In this document: in pieces, positions 52,129 to 61,165 of the stretch
Numbering within the stretch: the first letter of the stretch is position 1
Layout: each line of letters begins with the position of its first letter
Assembly (NCBI RefSeq): GCF_000422265.1
Contig: NZ_KE383813.1
Coordinates: 235,919-299,918 of the forward strand
Source: Kaistella palustris DSM 21579
GTDB lineage: Bacteria; Bacteroidota; Bacteroidia; Flavobacteriales; Weeksellaceae
Direction: 5' to 3'
Length of the DNA: 64,000 bases
Notes under the pieces: generated by a model
Told to the model about the DNA's origin: nothing
The model's input: the letters and a program-made list of their open reading frames with translations, nothing else
Databases searched by the model: none
Position numbers and translations under genes: made by a program

Positions 52129-53028
52129 TTAGCTGTAATATAAATCGTCTACATTAGAACGCAGGAAGCGCCAGGTTGCAAAGATAGTACTGAAAACGGT
52201 GATAAAAATCCCCAGCAGGAAAATTCCCACCACGAGCAAGATAAGTTGGTTATCATCCTGCGCAAAGGGCGTTCCGATCTGCGTGATGAAATAATACCAG
52301 GCGCCAAAAAGTACCGCAAGTCCCAGGACCGCGCCAATAACACCCAGAATTACCGCTTCTTTGATGAACGGTTTCAGGATAAACCGGCGTTTTGCGCCTA
52401 CGAGCTGCATGGTTTTTATAATAAATCTTTTGGAGAAAATTTTCAGACGTATGGAATTATTAATGAGGACAATTGCCAAAACCAGGAATAAAAGCGAGAA
52501 GCCCAAAATCCATTTCAGAATATTGTTCAGGTTATTATAAACCTCGACCATGAGCGTGCTGTTGTTTTTTACATCTACAATTCCGGGTGTGGATTTAATC
52601 TGCTTGATGGCTTCATCGATACGCGCAGGATCTACATATTCGGGTTTCAGGGCCACTTCTACGGAAGAGGGGAAAATATTTTCCTCGAAAAGGGCGCTGG
52701 TTTCGATTCCCATACTTTTCTTGGCTTCATCGGCAGCCATTTCGCGGGTGATGTATGTCGCGCGTTTTACGGGTGTGAGTTTCTGGATCTTTTCAAAAGT
52801 TTCGCGCTCCATTTTTACGGTTTTCGCCGAATCCTTCACATCGAAGTTTTCATCAAAATAGGCGTTTACTACCAATTGCTCCTTGATATAATCGGAATAT
52901 TTCTGTGCGTTGATGAGAATCAGCCCCATTAATCCCAATAAAAAAAGTACCAGAGCGATACTGATGATTACGGTAATGTTGCTGGAGCGCAGCCGCCTTT
53001 TGTTAAAATCCTCAACTGTCTTTGCCAT
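52129..53028 (-). CDS. ftsX: Cell division ABC-type permease FtsX
   Basis: The 299-aa protein has one N-terminal helix (ITVIISIALVLFLLGLMGLI), a periplasmic domain (residues 50-165) with RETFEKIQKLTPVKRATYIT, and three C-terminal helices with FIIKTMQLVGAKRRFILKPF, the FtsX signature. With FtsE it controls peptidoglycan hydrolases at the septum. ftsE is not in this window. Confidence 0.93.
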   Translation of the reverse strand: MAKTVEDFNKRRLRSSNITVIISIALVLFLLGLMGLILINAQKYSDYIKEQLVVNAYFDENFDVKDSAKTVKMERETFEKIQKLTPVKRATYITREMAADEAKKSMGIETSALFEENIFPSSVEVALKPEYVDPARIDEAIKQIKSTPGIVDVKNNSTLMVEVYNNLNNILKWILGFSLLFLVLAIVLINNSIRLKIFSKRFIIKTMQLVGAKRRFILKPFIKEAVILGVIGAVLGLAVLFGAWYYFITQIGTPFAQDDNQLILLVVGIFLLGIFITVFSTIFATWRFLRSNVDDLYYS

Positions 53029-53162
53029 GAAATAAAAAATTTCTGCTAAAATAGAAAAAATCTTCCGTAATTTGCCGGCAATGCCAATAAATAGGTGTTA
53101 AAAAAAATATAAGAAATGTCTTTTCCAAAGGCTTTCTACCCGAAAACAAGATTTGTGAAAAC

Positions 53163-53930
53163 ATGAGCGTAAGAGCCAAAAAACATCTGGGCCAACATTT
53201 CCTGGCCGACGAAAATATTGCCCAAAAAATTGTAGAATCGCTTAGTTTTTCAAACTATGGAAAAGTCCTGGAAGTGGGTCCCGGAATGGGCGTACTGACT
53301 AAATATCTGCTGGAAAAACACGCGGAAATATATGTGGCAGAAGTAGATACAGAGTCGGTCGCCTACCTTAAAAAAAATTACAGCGCACTGCAGGAGGATC
53401 GTATTCTGGGTGATTTCCTGAAACTGAATATTTCAGAAGTCTTTCAGGCTCAGATTGCAGTGATCGGCAATTTCCCGTACAATATTTCGTCGCAAATCTT
53501 ATTTAAAATTATTGATTATTACGAAGATGTACCCGAAATGGTGGGAATGTTCCAGAAAGAAGTTGCAGAACGTACCGCGGCGGTTCCGCGTACAAAAGCG
53601 TATGGAATTCTCTCGGTGTTGGTGCAGGCGCTTTACGACGTGGAATACCTGTTTACGGTGCACGAAAACGTGTTCAATCCGCCGCCTAAAGTTAAATCCG
53701 GCGTGATCCGGCTGACCAGAAATCCCAATGAAGGTCTGGCGGGAAATGAAGTTTTATTCAAGAAGATCGTGAAAGCAGGCTTTGGTCAAAGGCGGAAAAA
53801 ACTGTCGAATTCGCTAAAAGTTCTTGAGATTCCGGAAGCGTTGCTCACGCACGAGTTTATGGAAAAGCGTGCTGAGGAATTATCGATTCAGGATTTTATT
53901 TCTTTTACAAACGCCTGGAAAAACGCTTAA
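53163..53930 (+). CDS. rsmA: 16S rRNA (A1518/A1519-N6) dimethyltransferase
   Basis: The 255-aa KsgA/RsmA protein begins MSVRAKKHLGQHFLADENIA. It has motif I EVGPGMGVLTKYLLE, the catalytic NxPY motif as IGNFPYNISSQ, and VFNPPPKVKSGVIRL. It dimethylates two adjacent adenines in helix 45 of 16S rRNA. It is divergent from ftsX, and its 3' end overlaps the convergent DUF1003-like gene by 4 bp. Confidence 0.95.
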   Translation: MSVRAKKHLGQHFLADENIAQKIVESLSFSNYGKVLEVGPGMGVLTKYLLEKHAEIYVAEVDTESVAYLKKNYSALQEDRILGDFLKLNISEVFQAQIAVIGNFPYNISSQILFKIIDYYEDVPEMVGMFQKEVAERTAAVPRTKAYGILSVLVQALYDVEYLFTVHENVFNPPPKVKSGVIRLTRNPNEGLAGNEVLFKKIVKAGFGQRRKKLSNSLKVLEIPEALLTHEFMEKRAEELSIQDFISFTNAWKNA

Positions 53931-54463
53931 GACTTCGGTAGATCATTCTCCTGTTTCAGTTCGTGGAGTTGTGCCTGCAGTTTTGCAATTACATCGCGCA
54001 TGGCGCGGATCTCATTTTTGTTTGAAGACACGTTGCTCTTGAGCATTACATTTCTGGCGCGCTCATTGTGGTCATCATCATCTTCGTCTTCGGCAATGTC
54101 TTCAATGTCTTCCTGAATATCATCAATGTCGACGCTGATCTCCTCAATATCCTCGCTGATCTCTTCGATATCGTCCTGGATTTCTTCAATATCCTCGCGG
54201 ATGTCTTCAATATGCTCATGACTTCTGTTCACTGACATCTGAATAAAAATTGCGAGATATATCGCTTCCAGCGACAAAACGGTGGTGAGGACCAACAGCA
54301 TTTTATCAACCGCCACAATACCAAACACGGGCAGTAAAAATGCCACAAGAAATACGATTGAATGCACGATGAGCGAGGGAATAGAACCAATCCACCACAT
54401 CACGCCATCGGTGACTTTCTGTAGAAATTCGGCCTTTTTTTCAGTAAGTTTTTCGCGGCTCAT
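53927..54463 (-). CDS. DUF1003-like membrane protein with a long acidic heptad coiled coil
   Basis: The 178-aa protein has two membrane helices with a DUF1003-like pattern (PSLIVHSIVFLVAFLLPVFG and TTVLSLEAIYLAIFIQMSVN then R). Next comes a run of seven-residue repeats of the type ED-I-EE-I (EHIEDIREDIEEIQ and following), ending in an Asp/Glu cluster (AEDEDDDDHNE), then a basic coiled coil. The heptads should form a strongly acidic coil in the cytoplasm. Function unknown; a second DUF1003 gene is at 47862. Confidence 0.82.
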   Translation of the reverse strand: MSREKLTEKKAEFLQKVTDGVMWWIGSIPSLIVHSIVFLVAFLLPVFGIVAVDKMLLVLTTVLSLEAIYLAIFIQMSVNRSHEHIEDIREDIEEIQDDIEEISEDIEEISVDIDDIQEDIEDIAEDEDDDDHNERARNVMLKSNVSSNKNEIRAMRDVIAKLQAQLHELKQENDLPKS

Positions 54464-54488
54464 GAAATCTCGATTTTGGCAAATTTAG

Positions 54489-55253
54489 TTAAAAACTTCC
54501 CGTAACGCCCAATCCGAAAAGTGCAAAGTCATATTTTGCGGGATCAGCAGGGTCGAATTTCCGCAAGGCCGAATCCATTTCTACTACGGCTTTCCAGTCG
54601 TTTTGTTTTCTTTGGATGAGTTGCAGTTTGCGCGATATGTTGCCGGTATGTACATCCAGCGGAACGGACAGATATTTCGGATCTATATTTTCCCATAAAC
54701 CAAAATCAACACCTTTTCTGTCCTGCCGAACCATCCAGCGCAGGAACATAATCAGTCTTTTGGCGGAGGAATTCTTATAGGTAGAACTCACATGTTTGCA
54801 GCTGCGGTGCGATATATCATTCAGAAATTCTGTTCGGAAGCGCTCCAGTGCATGGTAGAAATTTTCTTCATCTTCCCGAAGCAGGAAAAACTTCTCCAGG
54901 CTTTCGCTCTCGCGGTACAATCGCTGCAGGTTTCTTATAAATTCCGCGAAATCCCCGCCGCTGAAAGTTCTGTGGATGGAAATTTTTTCTAAGGGTTTCA
55001 GCTCTTTACCGGACACATTACGTATGAAATCAAAAGGTGAATGCTCCATAAAACGCAGCATCTTTTCAGCATCGTTGATGATGGATTTGCGGTTTCCCCA
55101 ACTGATGGTAGCGGTCAGAAAACCTGCAATCTCGATATCCTGTTTCAGTGTAAAGCGGTGTGGAATCTGAATAGGATCGTTTGCAATAAAGTCCGGTGTG
55201 TTATATAATTCTGCTTTTTCGTCAAGGAAAATTTTTAGGTCTGAAAAAGTCAT
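54489..55253 (-). CDS. TIGR02757/DUF2400 family protein
   Basis: The 254-aa protein has LKIFLDEKAELYNTPDFI, DPIQIPHRFTLKQDIEIAGF and MFLRWMVRQDRKGVDFGLWE, the family's conserved stretches, and ends FALFGLGVTGSF. Members resemble helix-hairpin-helix DNA glycosylase folds in parts, but no activity is established. It lies about 80 bp upstream of the rnz 3' end on the same strand. Confidence 0.88.
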   Translation of the reverse strand: MTFSDLKIFLDEKAELYNTPDFIANDPIQIPHRFTLKQDIEIAGFLTATISWGNRKSIINDAEKMLRFMEHSPFDFIRNVSGKELKPLEKISIHRTFSGGDFAEFIRNLQRLYRESESLEKFFLLREDEENFYHALERFRTEFLNDISHRSCKHVSSTYKNSSAKRLIMFLRWMVRQDRKGVDFGLWENIDPKYLSVPLDVHTGNISRKLQLIQRKQNDWKAVVEMDSALRKFDPADPAKYDFALFGLGVTGSF

Positions 55254-55331
55254 GCAGAAAGTTTAAAATTTAATTGAGAGAAGGTTTGTGTTCATAAAGC
55301 GGCTGATGACAAAAATTGTCACCGAGCTGTA

Positions 55332-56249
55332 CTACCCAATTTTTACCGGCTCCAATGCCTTGGGAAGAAATGTGTTCGGGAATACTTCGCGAGCCTCTTC
55401 GGTGAAAACGGAGAGATCGCTGTAGCGGTTGGAAAAATGCCCGAGGATAAGTTTTCCGACATTGGCTTTCCTGGCAATCCGGGCCGCTTCGAGCGCTGTT
55501 GTGTGGCCGGTGTGATCTGCCATATCCTTCAGGTCATGCAGAAAAGTGGATTCATGATAAAGCACATCAACTTCTCTGATTACGGGAACTACATCTTCCC
55601 AGTATCTGGTGTCGCTGCAGAAAGCGTATGAAACCGGTTTTGTAGGTTCCGTGGTGAGGACTTCATTTTTCAGAACATAGCCATCACTGAGGACAAAATC
55701 GCGGCCGGCTTTCAAATGATGATAATCGCAGGTTTCAATCTCCGGATATTTTGAAATTTCCTTCATATTCAGGTGGCGCTCCTTCGGCTTTTCGCGGAAG
55801 AGATAGCCGTTGCAGTAGATCCGGTGATTTAGGGGAATAGTAAAAACCTCGATACGCTGATCCTCAAATATTTTTTCTGATGAATTGCCGCTGAGCTCAT
55901 GGTAGATGACCTCGAAACCGCGGTATGTTTCTGTAAGCCGGAAAATAGTTTCCATCATTTCCTTTATTCCCAGCGGTCCGTAAACATGCAGCGGTGTTTC
56001 GCGGCCCAGCAGGCGGAAGGAAGCAATAAGTCCCGGTAAACCAAAACAGTGGTCGCCATGCAGATGCGAGATAAAAATGTGACTGATCTTTGAGAAACGC
56101 ACTTTTGCTTTTCGGAGCTGTACCTGTGTTCCCTCGCCGCAATCGATTAGAAATGCCCGCTCCTCCATATCCAAAAACTGCGCAGTAGGTGCGGTATTCA
56201 CGGTAGGAATGGCGGAATTGAAGCCGAGGATGGTAAGATAAGTACTCAA
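55332..56249 (-). CDS. rnz: Ribonuclease Z
   Basis: A metallo-beta-lactamase-fold RNase with the zinc motif FISHLHGDHCFGLPGL (HxHxDH), FLIDCGEGTQVQL, FCSDTRYWE and the late His ligands in HESTF and LGHFSNRYSD. It removes 3' trailers from tRNA precursors. No ATG is available: translation from TTG 56249 gives the N-terminus STYLTILGFNSAIPT that matches the family, whereas an upstream TTG at 56297 would add 16 unlikely residues. Confidence 0.92.
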   Translation of the reverse strand: MSTYLTILGFNSAIPTVNTAPTAQFLDMEERAFLIDCGEGTQVQLRKAKVRFSKISHIFISHLHGDHCFGLPGLIASFRLLGRETPLHVYGPLGIKEMMETIFRLTETYRGFEVIYHELSGNSSEKIFEDQRIEVFTIPLNHRIYCNGYLFREKPKERHLNMKEISKYPEIETCDYHHLKAGRDFVLSDGYVLKNEVLTTEPTKPVSYAFCSDTRYWEDVVPVIREVDVLYHESTFLHDLKDMADHTGHTTALEAARIARKANVGKLILGHFSNRYSDLSVFTEEAREVFPNTFLPKALEPVKIG

Positions 56250-56369
56250 AACGGTATGATGTGGTGGATATTTTTCGATCGGGCAAAAAAGCCGCAAGTG
56301 AAATTTGGTGAGCTGGGGACAAATTTAAAGAAAATTTAGTGATTCGGGGAAAAAAATACCCTGGGTTTT

Positions 56370-56480
56370 AGCCCCGACCGAACGGCATGTTTGAGCCCCT
56401 TGTTTGGTGCGGCCGCTGGAAGCGGCCGCACCAAACAAGGGCGAGTAGTGAGGGCGGGTACAATCTTCGGAACAATGTGT
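56370..56480. repeat. Intergenic repeat element with a 21-bp perfect hairpin (copy 2)
   Basis: Begins AGCCCCGACCGAACGGC. It has perfect 21-bp arms (56397-56417 and 56421-56441, reading CCCTTGTTTGGTGCGGCC... and its complement) around the loop GGA, then GCGAGTAGTGAGGGCGGG. The outer parts resemble the element at 50811-50883. It separates rnz from ccsBA. Confidence 0.8.
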
Positions 56481-56513
56481 ATCCCGGTGCTCCTAAAAAG
56501 AATGAACGCACGG

Positions 56514-56541
56514 CAAAAAAAATCCCGAAATCTATTCGGGA
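56514..56541 (-). terminator. Terminator of ccsBA
   Basis: On the minus strand TCCCGAA pairs with TTCGGGA around a short loop, followed by eight T, 10 bp after the ccsBA stop. Confidence 0.82.
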
Positions 56542-56551
56542 CCTTTTGAGT

Positions 56552-59500
56552 TTAGTTTTTATCCGGTCTGTTGAGGACCTTAAGGCGCCAAAAAGATACG
56601 GCGGAAAGCGTGATAATCGTGGCAATGCCAATATAAACCCAGGCCGGAATCGGTACGGGATCACCTGCTGCATAAGAATGCAGACCGCTCAAATAATAAT
56701 TTACGCCGAAATAAGTCATCACCATCGAGCAGTATCCGAACAGTACGGCTACGTGGAAAGCCCATCTGCCGCGAAGTCCCGGAACTAGTCTCATGTGCAA
56801 AATGAATGCGTAAACCATGATGGAAATGAAAGCCCAGGTTTCTTTGGGATCCCAGCTCCAGTATCTGCCCCAGGATTCATTGGCCCAGATACCGCCAAGG
56901 AAATTCCCGACCGTTAACGCGAAAAGTCCCATGGTTAAAGACATTTCGGAAACAATGGTCAGTTCCTTCAGCGTACTGTCGTGGTGGAAATGATAGGATT
57001 TTTTGTTGGAGATAATGTAAAACATCAGCGTAATTACAGAGATTACCATCGACAAGCCAAAAAAGCCGTAACTCGAGGTAATGATCGCGACGTGGACAAT
57101 TAACCAATACGATTTAAGCACCGGAACGAGCGGCGTGATCTGCGGATCCAGCGCGGAGCCACCGTGTGCAAAGCCCATCATAATTACAGCAACCATAAAT
57201 CCTGCCGCGGGAATCAGTGCGTTTGACACATTGGTGCGTTTGATTTTTACTGAACTGTCTTTCTTTTTGAAACTCGGTTTGCCAAATCCGAAATAGAAGA
57301 TCAAGCCCGCGGAAATGCCGACCCAAGAAATAAATATAATCGCTTCGTAACCATTGCTCCAGGGAGCGTGTCCGGATAAATACCATCTGGCGATAAGACC
57401 CAGGAAGTGCGCGGTATAACCCACGATCCCCAGTGCGATAATTCCCTTGATGATCCTGTTCAGGATTTTGTTGGGTTTAAACAATTCCACAAAACCAAGC
57501 AGCAAAAGCAATCCACCAATCAGCGTGTAGAAAATGAGAAGCTTGAAGTTCAGGTTAACTTTATTCATAAAAACTTCGAGCTTCACTTTGGATTCTGAAG
57601 GCACTACGTTTTTGCCCCAGGTCTGCTGGTACTGGGAAAGTTTCGCAAGTTCTGCATCGGCTTTTTTCCAGTCGCCATTCTGCTGCGCATCTAAAATACT
57701 CGAGAAGTAAGGGCCCATTACTTTTTGAGAAGCTTCATCTGGCTCGAAATTTTGATCTAACCAGGAATGCCACGTGCTGTTGGGATCATTTTTTACAGGA
57801 ACTATTCTTAAAAACTGACCGCTGAAAAATTCGTTAAAGGCCTGAACACGGTCATTTAAATCGATGACCGCGAGATCATACTTAGACTGATCGGCAGGTT
57901 TCTTGGCAAAAGCTGTCCTGAAATCATCTTCCAACACATAATGCAGCTGGCCGGTTGCATCCGCAGGGAAAAGATTCATCAGCGAAGTGTAGCCTTCAGC
58001 ATTGGCTTTGGTCTTCTTCAGCAATTCATCACCACCACTATTAATTTTGATCATAGGAACCATAGTCCAGGTCGCAGTATCAGTATTGATCGATAAAAAC
58101 CACTGGTTGACATCCATACTTTTTCCGTCGGAGCCCTTGAATTTATCGCTTTTGTATAATTTCCTCAGAACATCTAAAGCCTGGGTATTAATCGGAACAA
58201 TACGGCCCTCTCTGTTCTGAACCAGAAGGTAACCGAATTTATCGGCATGTTCTTTTGAGATCTTGTTCCGCGCAATGATCTCATCGGCAGAAATCATTTT
58301 TGGTGATCTCAAAGGCAGCGCCCCGGTCTGTTTATCCGAAGCTGCTTCCTGCATTAAAGCCGCATCAGCTCCGGCATGGTCATAGCCGTCGCCGGCGGAA
58401 TGTTTCTGCTCGCTGCCGTCGGTCCCATGAGTGTCTATGTATTGTGCATTTATACTTAAGCTTAAAAACAGTAAAACGGCCATTGCAGCCCTCTTGCTGT
58501 TTACCACTTTTAAATTTTTGTTGAGTTTCCAGAAGTGTGAACCTTTCCAGAAAAATGTAACGAACATTCCTAAAAATAAGAAGGTGTATCCGAAATAGGT
58601 AACTATTGTTCCCCAAAAATCGTGGTTTACAGACAGTACAGTTCCCTTTCTGTCGGGATCAAAACTCGCCTGGAAAAAACGGTAGCCGCCATGATTTAAA
58701 ACGTGGTTCATATAAATTTTGTAGGGCGTCTGCTTTCCGCCATCAATGATCTCAACATGGCTTTCATACGCACTGGGCGACGAACTGCCGGGGTAAGTTT
58801 CCATTACGAATTTTTCCAGTTTCAGAGAGAACGGCGTGTTATAGATTTTTGGTCCGAAGCCTAAAATAATATTCAGCCCATCGAGCGTGATTTGCTTGAA
58901 GGCGTTGGGATTTCCCTTTTCTACCGGCAAATCCACGAGCAGTTTACTTTTTGGTCCCGTTACTTCAACCGTAAGCTGGTCATTCACGTCTTTATCCTTT
59001 TTCCTGTCACCCTCATAAGCGATAAGTTTTCCTTTTTTCAGTCCTTCGGGAACGACCAGTTTAAGATCATTTATGCTGTACAGACTCCGTAATACCAAAG
59101 GTTGGTATTCATCTTTCTTGGTTTCACCCGTAGCCTGCGTTGCCATAGTCATAAACGTAGCATCAACAGGAGTTTTTATAAGTAAAGTACCGTTGGTATT
59201 ATTAAATTCAACCGCACCATCAATGGCTTTGTTAAAGGCGACCAAAGTTCCGTTGACCAGTTTGGACTCACCGGGTTTGATGTATATATTTTCCCGACCG
59301 GTCTGGCCCGTAGAGACGAGATGCAGATATTCTGCACCGGAATTATCCGCAACAAGGCTGTCTTTTTTCCGCTGGATATACCGAACCTGTTTTACAGAAA
59401 TCTGTTTTCCGTGGTAATCATAACCGGCTTTGAAGGTCTTGCCTGCAATCTTGGCAATAAGTTTCTTTTCCCGCGCTTCATCGGGAATCATGGTAAACGG

Positions 59501-59932
59501 TACATCCTGATAATTGAGCACATCACCTTTTTCTTCGATCTGAATTTTAAAGAAATTTTTATCCGTTACCACTTCGTTTGAGGTATCTCCTTCGCGGATA
59601 TGCATCATCCCCTCATAGCTGATATACCGCGTGATCGCACCTCCGATAAATATCAGCACGAATGCAAGGTGAAACACCAAGACCGGCCATTTCTCCCGCC
59701 GGAAAAGCCGGTAACGTGCAATATTCCCAATAAAGTTGATGATCAGCAACAGCATGATAAGTTCAAACCACTTGGCCTCATAAATAAGGGCTTTGGCAGT
59801 TGGGGTTCCGTAATCATTTTCCAGGAAGGTGGCATAAGCCATAGAAAAAGCGAAAAGTAGCAGCAAAACTGCCATGGTTCGCGTAGAAATAAGAATATTC
59901 TGAATTTTTTTCATAGGAATCAAAACTTTCAT
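56552..59932 (-). CDS. ccsBA: Cytochrome c biogenesis fusion CcsB(ResB)-CcsA
   Basis: An 1126-aa fusion protein. The N-terminal ResB/CcsB part has helices at residues 14-80, a large periplasmic segment and NHVLNHGGYRFFQASFDPDR. A long loop follows, then CcsA with LIARWYLSGHAPWSNGYEAI, the heme-binding WWD motif NESWGRYWSWDPKETWAF and VAVLFGYCSMVMTYFGVNYY. System II proteins carry heme out and attach it to apocytochrome c. Start is ATG 59932 or 59914 (MKKIQN). The fusion is usual in Bacteroidota and epsilon-proteobacteria. Confidence 0.95.
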   Translation of the reverse strand: MKVLIPMKKIQNILISTRTMAVLLLLFAFSMAYATFLENDYGTPTAKALIYEAKWFELIMLLLIINFIGNIARYRLFRREKWPVLVFHLAFVLIFIGGAITRYISYEGMMHIREGDTSNEVVTDKNFFKIQIEEKGDVLNYQDVPFTMIPDEAREKKLIAKIAGKTFKAGYDYHGKQISVKQVRYIQRKKDSLVADNSGAEYLHLVSTGQTGRENIYIKPGESKLVNGTLVAFNKAIDGAVEFNNTNGTLLIKTPVDATFMTMATQATGETKKDEYQPLVLRSLYSINDLKLVVPEGLKKGKLIAYEGDRKKDKDVNDQLTVEVTGPKSKLLVDLPVEKGNPNAFKQITLDGLNIILGFGPKIYNTPFSLKLEKFVMETYPGSSSPSAYESHVEIIDGGKQTPYKIYMNHVLNHGGYRFFQASFDPDRKGTVLSVNHDFWGTIVTYFGYTFLFLGMFVTFFWKGSHFWKLNKNLKVVNSKRAAMAVLLFLSLSINAQYIDTHGTDGSEQKHSAGDGYDHAGADAALMQEAASDKQTGALPLRSPKMISADEIIARNKISKEHADKFGYLLVQNREGRIVPINTQALDVLRKLYKSDKFKGSDGKSMDVNQWFLSINTDTATWTMVPMIKINSGGDELLKKTKANAEGYTSLMNLFPADATGQLHYVLEDDFRTAFAKKPADQSKYDLAVIDLNDRVQAFNEFFSGQFLRIVPVKNDPNSTWHSWLDQNFEPDEASQKVMGPYFSSILDAQQNGDWKKADAELAKLSQYQQTWGKNVVPSESKVKLEVFMNKVNLNFKLLIFYTLIGGLLLLLGFVELFKPNKILNRIIKGIIALGIVGYTAHFLGLIARWYLSGHAPWSNGYEAIIFISWVGISAGLIFYFGFGKPSFKKKDSSVKIKRTNVSNALIPAAGFMVAVIMMGFAHGGSALDPQITPLVPVLKSYWLIVHVAIITSSYGFFGLSMVISVITLMFYIISNKKSYHFHHDSTLKELTIVSEMSLTMGLFALTVGNFLGGIWANESWGRYWSWDPKETWAFISIMVYAFILHMRLVPGLRGRWAFHVAVLFGYCSMVMTYFGVNYYLSGLHSYAAGDPVPIPAWVYIGIATIITLSAVSFWRLKVLNRPDKN

Positions 59933-60110
59933 TTAACTGAAATGAGTAAAATTCTGATTTCAGTCTTTTAATTTAGAATAAATTTAAGGGCATGCAAAAA
60001 TACATACTATAAACTGAAATAGCGAATAAGACAAACGATATTTGTAATAATTATAGCCGCGGTTTAAGGTATAGTGGAAATCTGCAAGGGTATTTGAAGA
60101 AAGGTGAATT

Positions 60111-60166
60111 GGGATTCCCCTCCTTTGGAGGGGTGGCAAAAATTTTAATTTTTGACGGGGTGGTTT
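60111..60166 (+). repeat. Left inverted repeat of the DUF559 cassette
   Basis: Contains the palindrome CCCCTCC-TTT-GGAGGGG, then TGGCAAAAATT, and ends AATTTTTGACGGGGTGGTTT. It matches the reverse complement of 60640-60701 over nearly its whole length, with a few small gaps. Confidence 0.88.
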
Positions 60167-60576
60167 CCATAGTTTTCGATAATGAACACTTCTAGATTTT
60201 TCATTATCATCACCATATTATTTTTAATGTCAGTCTCAGAAATCCTGAACATTTTTAGGCCGAGCGATTCGAGGTATTGCTCAGCTTTTGTGTCAGGTTT
60301 ATAAATGTCATTAGAAACCTGAGTGTCGATCTCGACGATAAGTCCAAGAGTTTTTACATAGAAGTCCACGATATAATTGCCAATAATTCTTTGCCGGTCA
60401 AAGTCTATCCTGTGAAAGTTGCCCGCCCTGACCTGGTACCAAAATAAAACTTCGGCAAGAATCCCCGCTTTCCGTTTGCCAGGTAATAGCTTTTTCAACT
60501 CAGGAGTGTATGGCAGATCTTCAATGAAATTCCTGTAAATTGGTTCGTCGCCGATATATGTTAATATCTGTTTCAT
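60145..60576 (-). CDS. DUF559 domain protein (Vsr-like endonuclease fold)
   Basis: From ATG 60576 the 143-aa protein reads MKQILTYIGDEPIYRNFIED, has AGILAEVLFWYQVRAGN and the DUF559 core FDRQRIIGNYIVDFYVKTLG then LIVEID. That core holds the R-x-R, D and E-x-D residues expected of a PD-(D/E)xK/Vsr-like nuclease. YLESLGLKMFRISETDI is the usual C-terminal strand. Its last codons are encoded by the left inverted repeat. DUF559 proteins resemble DNA nickases, but activity is not established. Confidence 0.85.
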   Translation of the reverse strand: MKQILTYIGDEPIYRNFIEDLPYTPELKKLLPGKRKAGILAEVLFWYQVRAGNFHRIDFDRQRIIGNYIVDFYVKTLGLIVEIDTQVSNDIYKPDTKAEQYLESLGLKMFRISETDIKNNMVMIMKNLEVFIIENYGNHPVKN

Positions 60577-60639
60577 CAACCGGGAAATCTGGCACATTAA
60601 ATTTAAGAAAATAAAAAGCTATTTTACTTTTGGCCTGTA

Positions 60640-60701
60640 AAACCACCCCGTCAAAAATTTATCCCAAATTTTTGCCACCCCTCCAAAGGAGGGGAATTCC
60701 C
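60640..60701 (-). repeat. Right inverted repeat of the DUF559 cassette
   Basis: AAACCACCCCGTCAAAAATT, then an AT spacer, AAATTTTTGCCACCCC and the palindrome CTCC-AAA-GGAG inside CCCCTCC/GGAGGGG. It is the inverted partner of 60111-60166. Confidence 0.88.
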
Positions 60702-60717
60702 TACTTCTTCCTATCCA

Positions 60718-61164
60718 TTACACTCTTTCAATCACTATTTCGGGGTTGACCTCTAAAATTTTACGGAAAAAAAGTTCCTCATTTTCAGGTGAAATATAAA
60801 GGTCATTTTTATATTTCGTGAAAATAATCAAACCTTTGGTTACCGTTCCGAATTTTTCAAAACCGCTCCACATTGTTTCACCTTTGCGGATCTTTGTAAT
60901 ATGGCGGATGTCTTTCCGCGAAACTTCAAAAATAAGGTGTACGGTTAAAAAGTGATCTCTAATGATAATTTTCAGCCATAGATGACTTGCCAAGGTCAAA
61001 AATAAAATGAGGGTGCAAATAATTCCGACAGGCAGAAAAACAAGCGGGTCATTTTTTTGCAGATAGGTATAGAAAGCGATGCTCCAAAGAAAAACTACCA
61101 CTCCGGCATACAAAAGCAGAAAGGTCTTATCCGGGGGTTTTGATCTGAAAATTGCGTCTGCCAT
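60718..61164 (-). CDS. PH-domain-like membrane protein, 148 aa
   Basis: From ATG 61164 the protein starts MADAIFRSKPPDKTFLLLYA, has two membrane helices (FLLLYAGVVVFLWSIAFYTY, then LVFLPVGIICTLILFLTLAS) and a soluble beta-rich end (DHFLTVHLIFEVSRKDIRHI; LIIFTKYKNDLYISPENEEL) as in bacterial PH (YdbT/YcxB-like) proteins. It follows pcm with its start next to the pcm stop, so the genes are probably co-transcribed. Function unknown. Confidence 0.78.
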   Translation of the reverse strand: MADAIFRSKPPDKTFLLLYAGVVVFLWSIAFYTYLQKNDPLVFLPVGIICTLILFLTLASHLWLKIIIRDHFLTVHLIFEVSRKDIRHITKIRKGETMWSGFEKFGTVTKGLIIFTKYKNDLYISPENEELFFRKILEVNPEIVIERV

Positions 61165-61165
61165 T

